Source of the DNA: Bacillota bacterium
GTDB taxonomy: Bacteria; Bacillota; Clostridia; Christensenellales; SZUA-584
DNA length: 8,733 bases
Assembly (NCBI GenBank): GCA_023390815.1
Contig: JAEWCC010000060.1
Span: 1 to 8,733, forward strand
Direction: 5' to 3'
Both the position numbers and the translations under genes were made by a program. Shown piece by piece: positions 1 through 6,614 of this stretch. Positions within the stretch are counted from its first letter, which is position 1; each line of letters starts with the position of its first letter. The notes beneath the pieces were generated by a model. That model did no database searches. It was not told the origin of the DNA and was given only the letters and a program-made list of their open reading frames with translations.

Positions 1-171
1 GTCATACAGTTGCTCGTTCAGCACGCCCTTGATACCATGAGCTGCACCATAAACCTTGGTAATGCACTCTTCTTTGAGCGCCTGTTGAAACACGCCGCAC
101 GCGCTGGCGTTAATTACTGAAGTCGGCCCGCCCGACTGACCAAATATACATGCTCCTTTTAACATACCCAT
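1..171 (-). CDS. pfp: Pyrophosphate-type 6-phosphofructokinase, N-terminal fragment (partial)
   Basis: This is the first 57 codons of a gene that runs off the left edge. The N-terminus has the motif GQSGGPTSVINAS at residues 11-23, the first nucleotide-fold loop of the phosphofructokinase family. This GQSGGPT..IN form is typical of the clostridial and spirochaete enzymes annotated as diphosphate-fructose-6-phosphate 1-phosphotransferase, whereas ATP enzymes usually read TSGGDAPGMNA. Such enzymes use PPi in place of ATP to phosphorylate fructose 6-phosphate reversibly in cytoplasmic glycolysis. The start at 171 is preceded by a strong GGGAGGA site (181-187) about 9 bases upstream. A second in-frame ATG two codons later is possible. 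A sigma-A promoter lies just upstream. The donor-specificity residues (GGDD versus GGDG) are outside the window, so PPi use is inferred from the N-terminus only. Family assignment is secure; donor assignment is likely. Confidence 0.85.
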   Translation of the reverse strand, partial: MGMLKGACIFGQSGGPTSVINASACGVFQQALKEECITKVYGAAHGIKGVLNEQLYD

Positions 172-209
172 CGATTGCGTTCCTCCCGAAAATCAAAACT
201 TTAGGCAAA

Positions 210-238
210 ATTATATCCCAGTGAGCCGCTCTTTTCAA
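210..238 (-). promoter_or_regulatory. Sigma-A promoter for the phosphofructokinase gene
   Basis: Read on the minus strand, TTGAAA (233-238) and a perfect TATAAT (210-215) are separated by exactly 17 bases. Transcription would start near 203, giving a leader of about 30 bases before the ATG at 171. The site lies in the gap after the YjbQ gene, so the phosphofructokinase gene need not depend on read-through. Confidence 0.8.
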
Positions 239-283
239 CGATTTTATTGGACGTAAGCGCATTTAATTGGGTTCACCCATCGT

Positions 284-700
284 TCACTCGCCGATAATCT
301 TGATCATGATGCGTTTCTGACGCTGTCCGTCGAATTCACCGTAAAATATCTGCTCCCACGGGCCGAAATCCAGCTTGCCTTCTGTGACCGCTACGACGAC
401 CTCCCTGCCCATTACCGTACGTTTGAGATGTGCGTCGGCGTTGTCTTCAAAGCCGTTGTGGGCGTACTGCGAATATGGCTTCTCGGGGGCGAGTTTTTCG
501 AGCCACTTTTCAAAATCCGCATGCAGCCCGCTCTCGTCGTCATTGATAAACACGCTTGCGGTGATGTGCATCGCGTTGACCAGTGCAAGACCCTCACGGA
601 TGCCGCTTTCCTTCAGCGCGGCGTCCACCTCACGCGTGATATTAATAAACTGTCTTCGCTGCGGGATATCGAGCACAAGCACTTTGCGGTAACTTTTCAT
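284..700 (-). CDS. yjbQ: YjbQ / UPF0047 family protein (secondary thiamine-phosphate synthase type)
   Basis: A 138-residue protein matching the UPF0047/YjbQ family over its whole length. Visible family blocks are HITASVFINDDESGLH (45-60), HN at 81-82, EDNADAHLKR (85-94), MGREVVVAV (97-105) and LDFGPWEQIFYGEFDG (110-125). Conserved histidines (45, 60, 81, 91) are consistent with the metal site proposed for the family. Members can show weak thiamine-phosphate synthase activity and rescue some thiamine mutants, but the physiological role is uncertain. The start at 700 was chosen because GGAGGAAG lies 5 bases before it. A longer frame from 724 would encode that Shine-Dalgarno site as protein and adds eight residues foreign to the family. 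The promoter is unclear: the AT-rich upstream region has several TATA-like hexamers without a good -35. The gene is preceded by a terminator, so it is probably its own unit. Confidence 0.92.
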   Translation of the reverse strand: MKSYRKVLVLDIPQRRQFINITREVDAALKESGIREGLALVNAMHITASVFINDDESGLHADFEKWLEKLAPEKPYSQYAHNGFEDNADAHLKRTVMGREVVVAVTEGKLDFGPWEQIFYGEFDGQRQKRIMIKIIGE

Positions 701-784
701 CGCTTCCTCCAATTTTAAATACAATTTTAAAAACAGCTTAATATAATCTTGTGTTGATTTCCACCTTTTTTATCTGACAGGCGC

Positions 785-808
785 AAAAAAGCCGCCCTAC
801 CGGCGGCT
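785..808 (-). terminator. Rho-independent terminator after the I42 lipoprotein gene
   Basis: On the minus strand AGCCGCC (802-808) pairs with GGCGGCT (790-796) across a 5-base loop, followed by a T run (785-789 plus the paired T). It starts 24 bases beyond the stop codon of the lipoprotein gene and ends the tetR-SDR-lipoprotein run. Confidence 0.9.
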
Positions 809-831
809 CTGGCAAGCGTCTAATTTCCGAA

Positions 832-1227
832 CTATTTTACGGTAATATTAAAGACAACCGTTTCCACAGCGGAGTTCTCTTCAAAGCTGCGCTCGTATAC
901 GAACGTGATCTGCGTGCTGCCCTCTTTCAGCGCCTCGAATGTATAGGTGTGCACGCCGCCGGCGCCGACGATATCTTCGTCCCGGCTTTCAGTAGTATAC
1001 TGGTCATCCGTTTTCTTTACGATATTCTCATCGCTGATCGTCACCGTCCACTCGTAGCCGGTTGTCGGGTTTTCTTCAAGCTGAATCACAAAGCTCTCAC
1101 CCGTTTTGGCCTCAATATTTGTATCCTCTTTACCATATACTTTTTCCCCGGACGTCTTCACGCATGCTGCCAGCATGGAAAATGTCAAGAGCACAATCAG
1201 TACCAACACCGCTATTCTTTTCATCAT
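832..1227 (-). CDS. Chagasin-like (inhibitor I42) secreted lipoprotein
   Basis: A 131-residue predicted lipoprotein. A positively charged start and hydrophobic helix lead to the lipobox LAAC with the lipidated cysteine at residue 22, so the mature part (about 110 residues) should be anchored outside the membrane. It carries the first two loops of the chagasin/I42 family of cysteine-protease inhibitors: NPTTGYEW (53-60) and GAGG (88-91). The third loop, usually RPWE, reads YERSFE (111-116), so Pro and Trp are replaced by Ser and Phe. Inhibition of papain-like proteases is the family role; the target here is unknown. Start choice: the ATG at 1233 abuts the AAGGGG site with no spacer, so the ATG at 1227 (6 bases away) or at 1224 (9 bases away) is more plausible. 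No terminator separates it from the dehydrogenase gene upstream, so it may be co-transcribed. A weak promoter in the 71-base gap is not excluded. Confidence 0.85.
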   Translation of the reverse strand: MMKRIAVLVLIVLLTFSMLAACVKTSGEKVYGKEDTNIEAKTGESFVIQLEENPTTGYEWTVTISDENIVKKTDDQYTTESRDEDIVGAGGVHTYTFEALKEGSTQITFVYERSFEENSAVETVVFNITVK

Positions 1228-1298
1228 CCTCATCCCCTTTCAATCTTTAGACGATGGACTTGGCATAATGTTCCGAGTATTAACGAGCCCAATGAGAT

Positions 1299-2162
1299 TT
1301 ACTTAATATATGCGTAGGTACGCTGCATCAGCGCTTCAATCTGCTGCGGATTCCTGCTATATTGCGAGGACTTTACTTCCTGATTATGGTGGTCAAAGTA
1401 CTTCCCCGTAACCCCGTCAAGCTCTGGCGCATCAGCCAGCCATACGTAGGTTTGCGCCATTTGCTGTGGCGAAATCGATTTTCTACTCTTTAGTTCATAG
1501 GCCGCCCTGGCAGCATGGGACAGATTGGGATATCGGCTTACGTCAATCTTCACGTTGGTAACGCGTACGCAATTTACGGTGATCCGGGTACTCTTCAGCT
1601 TTTCAGCAAGCCAGTAGGTATACATCACCTGCGCAAGCTTGGACTGATAATACGCCTTTGGTACGCTAAAACATCTCATCTCAAACTCCGGGTCCTTAAG
1701 GTCTACCTTTAGCAACGGGTGCATCATAAGCCCCTGTGAGGCTACGGTGATAATGCGCGCTTGCCCGCTTCTCTTTAAAGGCTCCATCATCTCATCCACA
1801 AGCAGTACCGGCCCCAGATGGTTGGCCGCCCATATACTCTCAATGCCCTCCTGCGTTTTTACAGGCTCTTTCTGGGCAATATCGAACGCTGCTGCGTTGC
1901 TGATGAGGACATCGAGCCTTTCATGTTTGGATTTGAATTCCTGCGCTGTCTTCTTAATGGAGGCCTGCAGCGACATGTCCACAACAAGCAACTCTACTGC
2001 ATCGCTGCCGCTCTGTTGTTTAATTTCATCCAGCGCTTCCCTGCCGCGCTGCCCGTTGCGGCAGGCCATCACGACATGATATCCCTTTAGCAGCATCTGC
2101 ACACTTGCGGCCTTGCCGATTCCTGAATTTGCGCCTGTGATCAGGCATACCTTTCTTTCCAT
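1299..2162 (-). CDS. Short-chain dehydrogenase/reductase, retinol-dehydrogenase-like
   Basis: A 287-residue classical-type SDR with a Rossmann fold. Visible motifs are the cofactor loop TGANSGIGK (9-17), ACR (33-35) where Arg35 suggests NADP(H), VVDMS (60-64), SNAAA (88-92, in place of NNAG), the active-site Asn in NHLG (114-117), Ser142 in TVAS, and YYQSK (171-175) giving Tyr171 and Lys175. The catalytic tetrad is therefore intact. The usual PG motif after the active site is missing: the segment reads VNCVRVTNVKID (about 196-207). The family oxidises alcohols or reduces carbonyls in the cytoplasm; the substrate cannot be told from sequence. GGAGG (2170-2174) sits 7 bases before the ATG. The gene starts 13 bases after the TetR stop, so it is probably co-transcribed with, and controlled by, that repressor. 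Its overall pattern resembles the retinol dehydrogenase/WWOX-type branch. Confidence 0.9.
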   Translation of the reverse strand: MERKVCLITGANSGIGKAASVQMLLKGYHVVMACRNGQRGREALDEIKQQSGSDAVELLVVDMSLQASIKKTAQEFKSKHERLDVLISNAAAFDIAQKEPVKTQEGIESIWAANHLGPVLLVDEMMEPLKRSGQARIITVASQGLMMHPLLKVDLKDPEFEMRCFSVPKAYYQSKLAQVMYTYWLAEKLKSTRITVNCVRVTNVKIDVSRYPNLSHAARAAYELKSRKSISPQQMAQTYVWLADAPELDGVTGKYFDHHNQEVKSSQYSRNPQQIEALMQRTYAYIK

Positions 2163-2175
2163 ATTCCTGCCTCCA

Positions 2176-2766
2176 TTACTGATTCGCGCTCAATCCGTTT
2201 TTCATCATAGATATGTAGCTGTCCAGATTCTCATAAGCATCCCGCTCGTTTGGAAACATGTCGTCAAAATGAGCAAACAGGAATCCAATAGCGGTAATTA
2301 AAAATTCCTTGCTATATTTGGACGTAAAGTCATTGCTCTTTATCCCCCGTTCCACCATCGCTGCCAATTGATCCGATTGGGCGAATGCAGCATCGATGTG
2401 TGCGCGTATACCCGGGTTCTTCTCTTTAGCCAGCATCCGCGCAAACTGGTGATACTTCGGATGCTGCTGCGCAAATCGGATGCCGGCTTGTGCTTGCATA
2501 CGAAATTGCTCGAATATATTGGCTTGGCTGATTTCCTTATCCCTCAGCTCTGCTGTGATAAAACCCCACTTAACTGCCGACGTTTCCTCCATCAGGCACA
2601 AATACAGCGCTTCTTTGTCTTTAAAGTGATAATAAAATACACCCTTACTGATGACAGCGTTTTTGAGAATCCGGTTAATAGATGCTTCATCAAAACTCGT
2701 TTGCGAAAACTCCTCAAGTGCTGCATCGAGCAACTGCTGACGTCTGTCAAAAATTTTATCTTTCAT
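2176..2766 (-). CDS. TetR/AcrR-family transcriptional repressor
   Basis: A 196-residue protein of usual TetR size. The N-terminal DNA-binding domain covers about residues 5-55. The helix-turn-helix is at 28-48 and ends in SKGVFYYHFKDKEALY (40-55), the hallmark of the family. The C-terminal ligand-binding and dimerisation domain is not diagnostic of an inducer. The gene's own promoter carries a 24-bp palindrome over the predicted transcription start, so autorepression is very likely. It is followed after 13 bases by the dehydrogenase gene, which is probably the main target through the shared transcript. The Shine-Dalgarno site is weak (CAGG, 5 bases before the ATG), consistent with low expression. 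The inducing ligand is unknown, though a substrate of the dehydrogenase is a natural guess. Confidence 0.93.
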   Translation of the reverse strand: MKDKIFDRRQQLLDAALEEFSQTSFDEASINRILKNAVISKGVFYYHFKDKEALYLCLMEETSAVKWGFITAELRDKEISQANIFEQFRMQAQAGIRFAQQHPKYHQFARMLAKEKNPGIRAHIDAAFAQSDQLAAMVERGIKSNDFTSKYSKEFLITAIGFLFAHFDDMFPNERDAYENLDSYISMMKNGLSANQ

Positions 2767-2782
2767 AGAAACCTGCTTTTCA

Positions 2783-2806
2783 TCTATAGACCACGCGGTC
2801 TATAGA
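2783..2806 (-). promoter_or_regulatory. Palindromic TetR operator
   Basis: A 24-bp inverted repeat: TCTATAGACC (2783-2792), four central bases ACGC, and GGTCTATAGA (2797-2806). The arms are perfect over 10 bp. It lies immediately downstream of the -10 box of the tetR promoter and covers the expected start of transcription, the classical place for a repressor to block initiation. The GACC/GGTC core with flanking TA steps resembles known TetR-family operators. Binding by the adjacent gene product is inferred from position. Confidence 0.85.
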
Positions 2807-2807
2807 A

Positions 2808-2836
2808 AGAATATCACTTTTCGGTTACTATGTCAA
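2808..2836 (-). promoter_or_regulatory. Sigma-A promoter of the tetR-SDR operon
   Basis: On the minus strand a perfect TTGACA (2831-2836) is followed after 17 bases by TATTCT (2808-2813). Predicted transcription begins near 2801, inside the palindrome. The leader to the tetR start codon is about 35 bases. Confidence 0.82.
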
Positions 2837-2848
2837 TCCATATAAAAG

Positions 2849-2875
2849 AAAAACCCCGGGGATTACTTCCCGGGG
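2849..2875 (-). terminator. Rho-independent terminator of spoIVA
   Basis: On the minus strand CCCCGGG (2869-2875) pairs with CCCGGGG (2854-2860) across an 8-base loop and is followed by five T (2849-2853). It lies 18 bases after the spoIVA stop codon and only 12 bases before the -35 box of the tetR promoter, insulating the two units. Confidence 0.9.
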
Positions 2876-2893
2876 CAGATTAGATCAGGCTTC

Positions 2894-4372
2894 CTACAAC
2901 AGTATGCAGATCAGTCCTCCGCTGCCTTCGTTGATGATGCGTTGCAGCGTCTCCTGAATCTTCATTCTGGCGTCCTCCGGCATATGCGAGAGCTTTCCGG
3001 AGAGGCCTTCCTTCACCAATTCGTGCAGCGATTTACCGAATATATCGGTATTCCATATCTTCGCCGGGTCGTTCTCGAACTCCGACATGAGGTAGTTGAC
3101 GAGGTCCTCGCTTTGCTTCTCGCTGCCTACGATCGGGGATACCTCCGTCTGGATATCCACGCGGATGAGGTGCAGCGAAGGCGCACTCGCCTTGAGGCGC
3201 ACACCAAACCGTCCACCCTGACGTACCATCTCCGGCTCCTCGAGCGACATCTCATCCATCATGGGCGGCACGAGGCCATATCCCGTCTTCTTGGCGCTCT
3301 CGAGCGCGCCTGCCAAATGATCGTATTCCTTCTTTGCGCTTACAAGGTCTTTAACGATCGATACGAGATGGAAGTCGTCATCGATCGGATAGCCGCATTC
3401 GTCGCCGAGGATGCGGTAGAACAGTTCCGCCGGGAAATCGACGCGGATATAGATGGAGCCTTCGCCGAGCTGGATATTGACATCCCCTGCCCCCTGCACG
3501 TTCTCCAGCGATTGCAGGGTATCGACCAGCCCCTGATAGTCGCGCACCTTCTCAAGACGTCCCAGAGAACCGGTTACGCCCTTGAGAACTTCGTCCATCA
3601 GCCAATGATCGGGCGAGAGCGCCCGCGCCCAACCCGGCATGTCGAGATTGATCTCCCGGATCGGGAACTCGTAGAGCAGATTCTCCAGCATCGAATTGAT
3701 ATCGTTTTCCGACAGCCGCATGATATCCATGAGTACGACGGGCACGCCGTATTTATCTTCCATCGATTTGCGCAGCCGAATAGTGTCCTCGTTGTTCGGA
3801 TTTGCCGAGTTCAGGATGATGATGAACGGCTTGCCAAGCTCGGAGAGCTCACGGATCACGCGTTCTTCCGCCTGAATGTAGTTTGAACGCGGAATTTCCG
3901 TGATGCTGCCGTCCGTCGTCATCACAATGCCGATCGTGCTGTGATCCGTGATGACTTTTCGTGTGCCCGTCTCCGCCGCTTCCTCGAACGGGATGTCATG
4001 ATCGAACCAGGGCGTCGTAACCATTCTCGGTACGTTGTTTTCCAGATGCCCCATGGCGCCGTCGACCATATAGCCGACCGAATCGACCATGCGCACCTTC
4101 ATCTCGGCTTCGTCGTTTATGCGTATCTTCACCGCTTCGTTAGGTACGAACTTAGGCTGCGTCGTCATGATCGTCTTGCCCGCGCTGCTTTGCGGCAGTT
4201 CGTCAACGACACGCTCTTTTTCATGCGTATCATCCAGATTCGGGAGCACCAGCATATCCATGAACCGTTTGATGAATGTCGACTTGCCGGTCCGCACTGG
4301 CCCGACGACGCCGATGTATATGTCTCCTCCCGTTCTTTCGGAAATGTCCTTGTACAGATTATAGCTTTGCAT
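2894..4372 (-). CDS. spoIVA: Stage IV sporulation protein A (spore coat basement-layer ATPase)
   Basis: A 492-residue protein, the same length as Bacillus subtilis SpoIVA. The N-terminal TRAFAC-type domain has the Walker A loop GPVRTGKST (24-32, Lys30), the TT pair at 70-71 that corresponds to the sensor threonine region, and the Walker B-like VDSVGY (96-101, Asp97). The middle and C-terminal domains follow, ending in the hydrophobic tail GGLICILL (485-492). In B. subtilis, SpoIVA binds SpoVM at the forespore surface and polymerises with ATP hydrolysis to form the platform on which the coat is built. It is made in the mother cell under sigma-E. GGAGG (4380-4384) lies 7 bases before the ATG, which makes the start secure. 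The gene is a single transcription unit between two terminators. All expected catalytic residues are present and no damage is seen. It is strong evidence that the host forms endospores. Confidence 0.98.
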   Translation of the reverse strand: MQSYNLYKDISERTGGDIYIGVVGPVRTGKSTFIKRFMDMLVLPNLDDTHEKERVVDELPQSSAGKTIMTTQPKFVPNEAVKIRINDEAEMKVRMVDSVGYMVDGAMGHLENNVPRMVTTPWFDHDIPFEEAAETGTRKVITDHSTIGIVMTTDGSITEIPRSNYIQAEERVIRELSELGKPFIIILNSANPNNEDTIRLRKSMEDKYGVPVVLMDIMRLSENDINSMLENLLYEFPIREINLDMPGWARALSPDHWLMDEVLKGVTGSLGRLEKVRDYQGLVDTLQSLENVQGAGDVNIQLGEGSIYIRVDFPAELFYRILGDECGYPIDDDFHLVSIVKDLVSAKKEYDHLAGALESAKKTGYGLVPPMMDEMSLEEPEMVRQGGRFGVRLKASAPSLHLIRVDIQTEVSPIVGSEKQSEDLVNYLMSEFENDPAKIWNTDIFGKSLHELVKEGLSGKLSHMPEDARMKIQETLQRIINEGSGGLICILL

Positions 4373-4405
4373 GGCGCACCCTCCAAATTGTTTGGTTTAT
4401 CACTA

Positions 4406-4434
4406 GATATATATGAAACCTTATCCGCGCTCAT
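4406..4434 (-). promoter_or_regulatory. Candidate sigma-E promoter upstream of spoIVA
   Basis: On the minus strand CATATATA is a partial match to the sigma-E -10 consensus CATACAnT. About 15 bases upstream, GCATGA loosely resembles the -35 element. spoIVA is a sigma-E gene in B. subtilis, so a sigma-E site is expected here, but the match is imperfect and the call rests partly on that expectation. Confidence 0.35.
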
Positions 4435-4461
4435 GCATTGATTGATGAATTATCGGCGTAC

Positions 4462-4493
4462 AAAAAAAGCGCAGCCGGTAAAAGCTGCGCTTT
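4462..4493 (-). terminator. Rho-independent terminator after hppA
   Basis: On the minus strand AAAGCGCAGC (4484-4493) pairs with GCTGCGCTTT (4466-4475), a 10-bp stem with an 8-base loop, continuing into a T run (4462-4468 overall). It begins 11 bases after the hppA stop and closes the oadB-hppA unit. Confidence 0.93.
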
Positions 4494-4503
4494 CTGTATT
4501 GGT

Positions 4504-6594
4504 TTAACCGAAGATGTGGAAAGCGATGAACAGCACAGCCGTGAGGTTCGCAACGAGCGAAACCACGGTGATCTGCGTGTTGATCGAGGGACCTGCCGTA
4601 TCCTTGAACGGATCGCCGACCGTATCGCCCGTAACCGCCGCTTTATGTGCGACGCTTCCCTTGCCGCCAAAGTTGCCCGCTTCGACATACTTTTTCGCGT
4701 TATCCCAGGTACCGCCCGCGTTGGACATGAACAGTGCCAGCAGCAAACCGGACATGATGTTGCCCGCGAGGAAACCGCCGAGAGCCGTAATGCCGCCGAT
4801 AAAGCCCACCGCCAGCGTAACGATGATGGTCATCAGACCCGCCGGGATCAACTCCTTCAAAGCGCCCTTTGCCGCGATGTCGATGCACTTTTCGTATTCG
4901 GGCATTACACCGGGTTTGCCTTCCTTGAGGCCGGGGATCTCGTCAAACTGTCTGTGGATTTCGGCCACCATACGCTGTGCGTTTCTGTCCACGCCCATGA
5001 TGAGCATCGCAGAGAACAGCGCCGGAATGCCGATACCGATCAGCAGGCCGAAGAATACCATCGGGTTCATGATGTCGAAGCCGGTGATATTCGCACCCGC
5101 CTCCTGTGCCACTTCGATAAAGGCCGCCAGCAGCGCGATAACCGTAAGGCCCGCAGCGCCGATCGCAAAGCCCTTGGTGACGGCTTTCACGGTGTTGCCC
5201 GCCGAGTCAAGCTCGTCGGTAATCTTGATAACGTCTTCTCCGAGGCCACCCATTTCAGCAAGGCCGCGCGAGTTGTCCACGATCGGGCCATACGCGTCGT
5301 TGGAGACGATCATACCCACGATGGAGAGCATGCCGAGCGCCGCCATCGAAATACCGAACATCGCATACTGCGTGCAGGCCGCAACATCGGTTCCGCCCAT
5401 CGGGTAGCAGAGGAAGTAAGCTGCAGCCGCAGATACGCCGATACCAACCAGCGCGGGCAGCGCGCTCATAAAGCCGTAGCTGATACCGGACAGTATGGTA
5501 AATGCCGGGCCGGACTGGCTGGCCTTTGCAACATGCTGAACCGGTTTTTTTGAATCGTTTGTGAAGTAATCCGTCGCAAGGCCGATGATCACACCGACCA
5601 GCAGGCCGACGAAGGTCGCGCCCCAGATGCGGAAATCATACTTGAACAGCAGCGAAGCGCCCGCCGTCAGCACCGCGAACAACGCGGTCGTGACATATGT
5701 ACCCATGTTGAGCGCCTTGCCCGGATCTTCGCTCTTCTTGCCCATCTTCGAGAGCATGACGCCGAAAATCGACGCAAGCAGGCCGAGGCCCGCATAGCAC
5801 AACACCATGTCGATGCGGCTGCCGCCGGTCAGCGTGGAGCCGATGATCATCGCAGCGGTGATGGCCGCGACATTGGAGTCGAACAGGTCGGCGCCCATGC
5901 CGGCTACGTCGCCCACGTTGTCGCCCACGTTATCCGCGATAACCGCCGGGTTGCGCGGGTCGTCTTCTTCAAAGCCGAGTTCCACCTTGCCCACGAGGTC
6001 AGCCGAGATATCCGCCGTTTTGGTGAATATGCCGCCGCCCGCTTTGGCAAACAGCGCGAGCGTAGAAGCACCGAACGAGAAGCCCAGCACCGCGGTCGTG
6101 CTGCCCGTGATCATGATGATCAGGCACGCGCCCAGCAGCGCCGATCCTACAACCGCCATACCCATGACAGCGCCGCCGCGGAAGCCCGCCGAGAACGCCT
6201 TGCGGATACCGGTTTTGGCAGCAACCGCCGCCTTCACGTTCGCGATCGTCGCCACTTCGATGCCGATCTTACCGGCAAGTCCGGAGAATACCGAACCCGC
6301 GATGTACGCGATCACCATGGCCACATTGTTCAGAATGTTCGCATCCTTTGTCCAGAGCGGCGAAGGCAGGAATACGAATATCAGCACGGCGGCGACGAGC
6401 ACAAACCATGCCAGCGTCTTGTATTCCCTGCGAAGGAAAGCCCTTGCGCCCTTCTTGATCATCATGCCGATGTGTTCCATATCGGCTGTGCCTTTGGGCA
6501 GCTTTTTTACCCACAGATAGAAGTACAAAGCTACCATAAAGGCCAGAAGAGCAATTACGATACCAACGATTTCGAATAATAGCAGATTATCCAT
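4504..6594 (-). CDS. hppA: Membrane-bound proton-pumping pyrophosphatase, K+-independent type
   Basis: A 696-residue polytopic protein of full family length, with about 16 hydrophobic helices. It hydrolyses cytoplasmic PPi and pumps ions out across the membrane. Active-site blocks are intact: DISADLVGKVE (195-205; Asp195, Asp199, Lys203, Glu205), DDPRNP (211-216), DNVGDNVGD (221-229; Asp221, Asp225, Asp229), DNAKKYVE (631-638) and TGDTVGDPFKDTAGPS (655-670). The subtype motif reads GNTVKAVTKG (466-475), with Lys470 and Thr473 where K+-dependent enzymes have Ala and usually Gly. This Lys/Thr pair marks the K+-independent class, whose studied members pump H+ rather than Na+. AAGGGG lies 4 bases before the ATG. 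The start is 20 bases after the small OadG-like gene, with no terminator between, so it is the last gene of an operon with oadB. Ion specificity is inferred from family knowledge. Confidence 0.96.
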   Translation of the reverse strand: MDNLLLFEIVGIVIALLAFMVALYFYLWVKKLPKGTADMEHIGMMIKKGARAFLRREYKTLAWFVLVAAVLIFVFLPSPLWTKDANILNNVAMVIAYIAGSVFSGLAGKIGIEVATIANVKAAVAAKTGIRKAFSAGFRGGAVMGMAVVGSALLGACLIIMITGSTTAVLGFSFGASTLALFAKAGGGIFTKTADISADLVGKVELGFEEDDPRNPAVIADNVGDNVGDVAGMGADLFDSNVAAITAAMIIGSTLTGGSRIDMVLCYAGLGLLASIFGVMLSKMGKKSEDPGKALNMGTYVTTALFAVLTAGASLLFKYDFRIWGATFVGLLVGVIIGLATDYFTNDSKKPVQHVAKASQSGPAFTILSGISYGFMSALPALVGIGVSAAAAYFLCYPMGGTDVAACTQYAMFGISMAALGMLSIVGMIVSNDAYGPIVDNSRGLAEMGGLGEDVIKITDELDSAGNTVKAVTKGFAIGAAGLTVIALLAAFIEVAQEAGANITGFDIMNPMVFFGLLIGIGIPALFSAMLIMGVDRNAQRMVAEIHRQFDEIPGLKEGKPGVMPEYEKCIDIAAKGALKELIPAGLMTIIVTLAVGFIGGITALGGFLAGNIMSGLLLALFMSNAGGTWDNAKKYVEAGNFGGKGSVAHKAAVTGDTVGDPFKDTAGPSINTQITVVSLVANLTAVLFIAFHIFG

Positions 6595-6614
6595 TTTGCC
6601 CCTTCTTCCTTTTG

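Noticed and set aside
268..279. Small hairpin TGGG-TTCA-CCCA after the YjbQ stop codon, considered as a terminator
   Set aside because: The stem is only 4 bp and no T run follows on the minus strand.
701..724. N-terminal extension of the YjbQ protein by 8 residues
   Set aside because: It overlaps the GGAGGAAG site that serves the ATG at 700.
1234..1298. Possible promoter before the I42 lipoprotein gene (TTGGGC, 17 bases, ATTATG)
   Set aside because: The boxes match the consensus poorly, so it was not listed as a feature.
2942..3886. 314-residue open frame on the plus strand opposite spoIVA
   Set aside because: It lies wholly antisense to a fully conserved gene, has an Arg/His-rich composition typical of reverse-frame translation, and no ribosome-binding site or family pattern was seen.
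4438..5553. 371-residue open frame on the plus strand opposite hppA
   Set aside because: Antisense shadow of hppA, starting inside the terminator region, with an Arg/His/Asp-rich composition and no recognisable domain.
5807..6520. 237-residue and neighbouring open frames on the plus strand opposite hppA
   Set aside because: Low-complexity Ala/Pro/Ser-rich translation of the complementary strand of membrane-helix codons; a shadow.
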